Below, piece after piece: positions 61,322 to 64,000 of a DNA stretch of 64,000 bases (positions are counted from its first letter, which is position 1; the number at the start of each line of letters is the position of its first letter). The notes under the pieces are model-generated. The model saw nothing but the letters and a program-made list of their open reading frames with translations. It ran no database searches and was not told where the DNA came from. The DNA comes from JAJEFO01 sp965208685 (GTDB lineage Bacteria > Pseudomonadota > Alphaproteobacteria > Rhodobacterales > Rhodobacteraceae): the NCBI GenBank assembly GCA_965208685.1, contig CBDBPL010000007.1, forward strand, positions 1,984,001 to 2,048,000, written 5' to 3'. Made by a program: the position numbers and the translations under genes.

Positions 61322-62275
61322 TCACGTCTTCACGTCCTCTTCACTCCCGTCGTCGTCCTCGAATTCGGAATAGAGATCTTCGTCGTCGCCCAGGATGCCC
61401 TCTTCACGGAGCTTTTCGACCCGCTTCTTCTCGACCAGCTTCACGAGCTGGATCGAGATTTCGTAAAGGCCGTAGACGACCACGAACAGGATCATCTGCG
61501 TGACGACGTCGGGCGGTGTCACGAGGGCTGCGAGAACAAGTATCCCGACCATCGCGTATTTCCTGACCTGCGCGAGGCCGCGCGCCGACACAAGGCCAGC
61601 CTTGCCCATGAGGGTCAGGAGCACGGGAAGCTGAAAGCACAGGCCGAATGCCATGATGAACTTGAGAGTGATGTCGAGCGACTCGTTCACTTTCCCGAAG
61701 AACGTGACCCTCACGCCCTCCTGGGTTTCGGGAACGACCGCCGCGGAGTCGGGGAGGTTCTCGAGCGTGCCGGAAAGGAGATTGGCGAAGATCGACGAAA
61801 CATCCGCAAATCCGAGAAAGAAGTTCATCGCCAATGGCGTGACGACGTATTGCGCGAATATAGCGCCCAGCAGGAACATGACCGGGGAGGCAATGAGAAA
61901 CGGAAGGAAGGCCGACTTTTCGGTTCGGTACAGCCCCGGTGCCACGAATCGCCACATCTGGTGGCCAATGACCGGAAAGGCCAGCGCGAACCCGAAGACC
62001 ATCGAGATCCGGAACAGCGTGAAGAGGTACTCCTGCGGGCTGGTGTATTGCAGCGTTGGCGACGGATCGCCAAGTTCGCGCAGAGTCGCCTCGATCGGTG
62101 CAAGCAGGAATTGCAGGATTGGCTCCGACACGGCGAAGGCGGCAACTATGCCGACGACCAGGGCCAGGACCGAGCGGACAAGGCGGGTGCGAAGCTCCGC
62201 AAGATGCTCGAGAAGCGGCGCGGAACTCCTTTCGACCTCGTCTTCCGCTTCGGTCTCGTCCTGGGATTCGCTCAT
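61322..62275 (-). CDS. tatC: Sec-independent protein translocase subunit TatC
   Basis: 317-residue six-helix membrane protein of the twin-arginine translocase, the main signal-peptide receptor. It starts MSESQDETEAEDEVERSSAP, then LLEHLAELRTRLVRSVLALV with the conserved HLxELRxR motif, and FMIAFGLCFQLPVLL-like helices (KFIMAFGLCFQLPVLLTLMG). A C-terminal acidic tail of about 35 residues is longer than usual. The ATG overlaps the tatB stop (ATGA). Confidence 0.96.
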   Translation of the reverse strand: MSESQDETEAEDEVERSSAPLLEHLAELRTRLVRSVLALVVGIVAAFAVSEPILQFLLAPIEATLRELGDPSPTLQYTSPQEYLFTLFRISMVFGFALAFPVIGHQMWRFVAPGLYRTEKSAFLPFLIASPVMFLLGAIFAQYVVTPLAMNFFLGFADVSSIFANLLSGTLENLPDSAAVVPETQEGVRVTFFGKVNESLDITLKFIMAFGLCFQLPVLLTLMGKAGLVSARGLAQVRKYAMVGILVLAALVTPPDVVTQMILFVVVYGLYEISIQLVKLVEKKRVEKLREEGILGDDEDLYSEFEDDDGSEEDVKT

Positions 62276-62769
62276 GCGCCGTCTCCCGGCTTGGCTTCGG
62301 AAGCCTCGACCTCCGGCTCCGCTTCTGCGGTCTCCGTTTCGACCTTTGCCTCGGCGGCTTCACTTTCCGAGGCCCGTGCCGCAGCAGCCTTCTCTGTCGA
62401 GTATTCCCGAATTTTCCGGGCCGCCTCGGCGCGTTCCTCGGAGAGCTTCTCCGTCTCGGGCCCGATGTCCTTCGCTTTTCTGGACGGCTTGGTAGGATCC
62501 CAGTCCTCGAACCTCTTCGCTGCCTGGTTGAGCGGGTTGAGGCTTGACTTCGAAGGCGAGGCGAATCCCTTGAGGTTGTCGGCCGCTTCCTTCACCCCGG
62601 CCTCGTCTGCGGCTTCCTCCATGGCACGCTGAAACTCGCGAGCCATCCTGCGCGCCTTGCCGACGAAGCGGCCCAGGGTACGAAACATGCCCACCAGGTC
62701 CCGCGGACCCAGAATGATCAGCGCTACAACGCCGACAACAAGAAGTTCACCCCAGCTCAGATCGAACAT
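62272..62769 (-). CDS. tatB: Sec-independent protein translocase subunit TatB
   Basis: 165 residues: membrane helix with MFDLSWGELLVVGVVALIIL, the hinge GPRDL, an amphipathic helix (RTLGRFVGKARRMAREFQRA) and a long acidic/Ala-rich tail. Partner of TatC in binding Tat signal peptides. The gene lies 15 bases after tatA and is coupled to tatC. Confidence 0.95.
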   Translation of the reverse strand: MFDLSWGELLVVGVVALIILGPRDLVGMFRTLGRFVGKARRMAREFQRAMEEAADEAGVKEAADNLKGFASPSKSSLNPLNQAAKRFEDWDPTKPSRKAKDIGPETEKLSEERAEAARKIREYSTEKAAAARASESEAAEAKVETETAEAEPEVEASEAKPGDGA

Positions 62770-62784
62770 GGTTCGGAGACCGCC

Positions 62785-63042
62785 TTAGACCTTGGCTTCG
62801 TCCTTGGATTTTTCCGTGTCCTGGGCCTTTTCCTCTTCGGGCGTCACGTCACGGGCAACCGATGCCGCCTTGTCCTCGATTGCTTCGTCAACTTCTTTCT
62901 TGCCCTCGTCGACACCTTTCTTGAAGGCGGTGATTCCCTTGCCGACCTCGCCCATCAGCGACGTGATCTTGCCCCGTCCGAACAGGATCAGAATGACAAT
63001 GGTGATGAGAAGGAGGCCTGGCAGTCCGATATTGTTCAACAT
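62785..63042 (-). CDS. tatA: Sec-independent protein translocase subunit TatA
   Basis: 85 residues: MLNNIGLPGLLLITIVILIL membrane helix, hinge FGRGKI, amphipathic helix (SLMGEVGKGITAFKKGVDEG) and a charged tail. It forms the transport pore. The ATG at 63042 follows GGAGTAAG. First gene of the tatABC operon; in many relatives scpAB precede it, but here no gene is recognisable upstream. Confidence 0.95.
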   Translation of the reverse strand: MLNNIGLPGLLLITIVILILFGRGKITSLMGEVGKGITAFKKGVDEGKKEVDEAIEDKAASVARDVTPEEEKAQDTEKSKDEAKV

Positions 63043-64000
63043 TGACTTACTCCTCAGTCTGTCGAGAGCTATGTAGGTGAGGGAATCGCCAAGTGAAAGC
63101 GGCAAATCGGAATTCAAGGCCGATTCCCAGATGCACTTGAACATGGCTTGGCGACTGCAGCATCGGCTGGACCGCACCTTGCACGGGCTGAAACACGCAA
63201 TCCTAAACGAGCTTTCCCATCCCGCTTTCTGGCAGCAAAGGGCCGGATTCCGGTGCCAAAAAACCCGCCGCGCCGCGCCGCTTGAAAAATGCAAAATTGC
63301 GCAACTTCGATGTAATTTCCGTTTTGCTCAATGAACCCGCAGGAATCCTGCCCCGGACCGCGTCCGCATTGAGTGAGACCGGGTGGCCGTCCCGGGCAGC
63401 ACGGGTCGGCTTCCATGGGCGACCATCGGGAAGCAATTGGCGAAATCGGACACAGCGGCGGGCATGCATGACAAGATCGACGGCTCCGACGCATTCGGAT
63501 GTCGCAAGACTCTCGGTCAAGAACGCAAGTACCTGCACCTGCGGCAACCGGGACGCCAGATCATTGCTGGCGACGGCCAGCTGGAGCAGCACCCGTTGCC
63601 CGTGGGACTTTCCCGTTGCCGCAACCGGCATCTCCCCGTGGTTTCGGGTCGATAGCGCCATTCGGTGCCGCCGGGCATCATCGTCTCTCGTCCGCAATGG
63701 ACGCAGGCACACCGATTTTTCAGGTTCGCGGCGATGCAGGGACAAGGGGTGCTTGCCCAGGTCCACAATCCCGAATTCTCGGCCCGAAACATCATTCGTG
63801 CGCAATGCCTCGAAGGTGCGGCTGCGCCAGCCGGTACCAATTGCCGCACCAAAGCTCGCGGCCTGGTCTGGCTGAGGTCTGAAAGCGATGGTCAAAGTGC
63901 CGGCCCCGACCGAAGGATGCGACTGGATTTGCCACCAAGTGTTGCAAAAATTTCCATCAAATGGCGCCGAGACTCACGTGCTAAGTGGCAAGCGCCCCAC
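63043..64000. other. Gene-free stretch at the right edge
   Basis: The tatABC promoter should lie in the first 100 bases. Beyond that, a 230-codon minus-strand frame (63203-63895) begins with TTG, has no ribosome-binding site and resembles nothing I know; overlapping frames on both strands are equally long, as in high-GC non-coding DNA. I see no tRNA, repeat or transposase. Confidence 0.4.

Noticed and set aside
63203..63895. 230-codon minus-strand frame upstream of tatA
   Set aside because: It starts with TTG, lacks a ribosome-binding site and overlaps equally long frames on the plus strand; kept only as a gene-free stretch.
1..64000. tRNA genes, rRNA genes or CRISPR arrays
   Set aside because: I looked for T-loop motifs, rRNA blocks and regularly spaced repeats and found none that hold up; the repeats present are the TnpB relic pair, operator sites and inverted repeats.

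Overview
The window looks like a chromosomal segment of an alphaproteobacterium, probably Rhodobacterales/Roseobacter-like. The signs are an aerobic (cob-type) cobalamin operon under a cobalamin riboswitch, a circularly permuted two-piece tmRNA beside sspB, pdhA-pdhB-pdhC with a lipoyl domain on E1 beta, fabD-fabG-acpP-fabF-mltG, an AcuI-type reductase, many TRAP transport components, and high G+C with ATGA/GTGA/TGATG translational coupling. No 16S or other taxonomic marker is present, so this placement is inference.

Layout. 1-10,200: minus-strand cobalamin operon (riboswitch, DUF1636, cobW, cobN, cobG, cobH, cobI, cobJ, cobL) with cobK embedded on the plus strand; cobL runs off the left edge. 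10,400-26,800: a RiPP biosynthetic cluster, the most unusual part of the window. It has an 83-residue nitrile-hydratase-type leader (NHLP) precursor with a five-residue core LCCCW, a fused leader-binding/YcaO cyclodehydratase, a flavin halogenase-like protein, an AlkB-type di-iron hydroxylase fused to a decayed GlnE-like domain, an NHLP leader domain fused to a terpene-cyclase-like barrel, a 372-residue protein of unknown function, and the NHLP export set (C39 peptidase-ABC, second ABC, short HlyD). 27,100-35,900: housekeeping genes ftsB, pdhABC, cysE, a DksA-like protein, mltG, fabF and acpP.

35,900-54,650: an approximately 18.7-kb accessory block sitting between acpP and fabG, which are normally neighbours. 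It carries TRAP substrate-binding proteins, a TAXI-TRAP system, a GntR regulator with repeated GGGATCCC palindromes, a sulfatase, an aldo-keto reductase, a GST, an AhpD-like protein, an MFS transporter and a GFA protein. Relics of VapC, TnpB (two copies), IS110, an alkylsulfatase, an IS1634-type transposase and HsdR are scattered through it. 54,650-64,000: fabG, fabD, a frameshifted IscB element with its upstream RNA region, acuI, ssrA, sspB, a DUF815 ATPase and tatABC; the last kilobase has no recognisable gene.

How the parts work together. The proposed RiPP pathway is: precursor made from its own promoter; cysteines of the core cyclised by the YcaO fusion; one or more oxidative or halogenating steps, with the terminal Trp an obvious candidate for the halogenase-like enzyme; leader removal after Ala-Gly by the C39 domain; export. 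The order and chemistry are inference. The accessory block reads as uptake and degradation of an organic, possibly sulfated, compound under GntR control.
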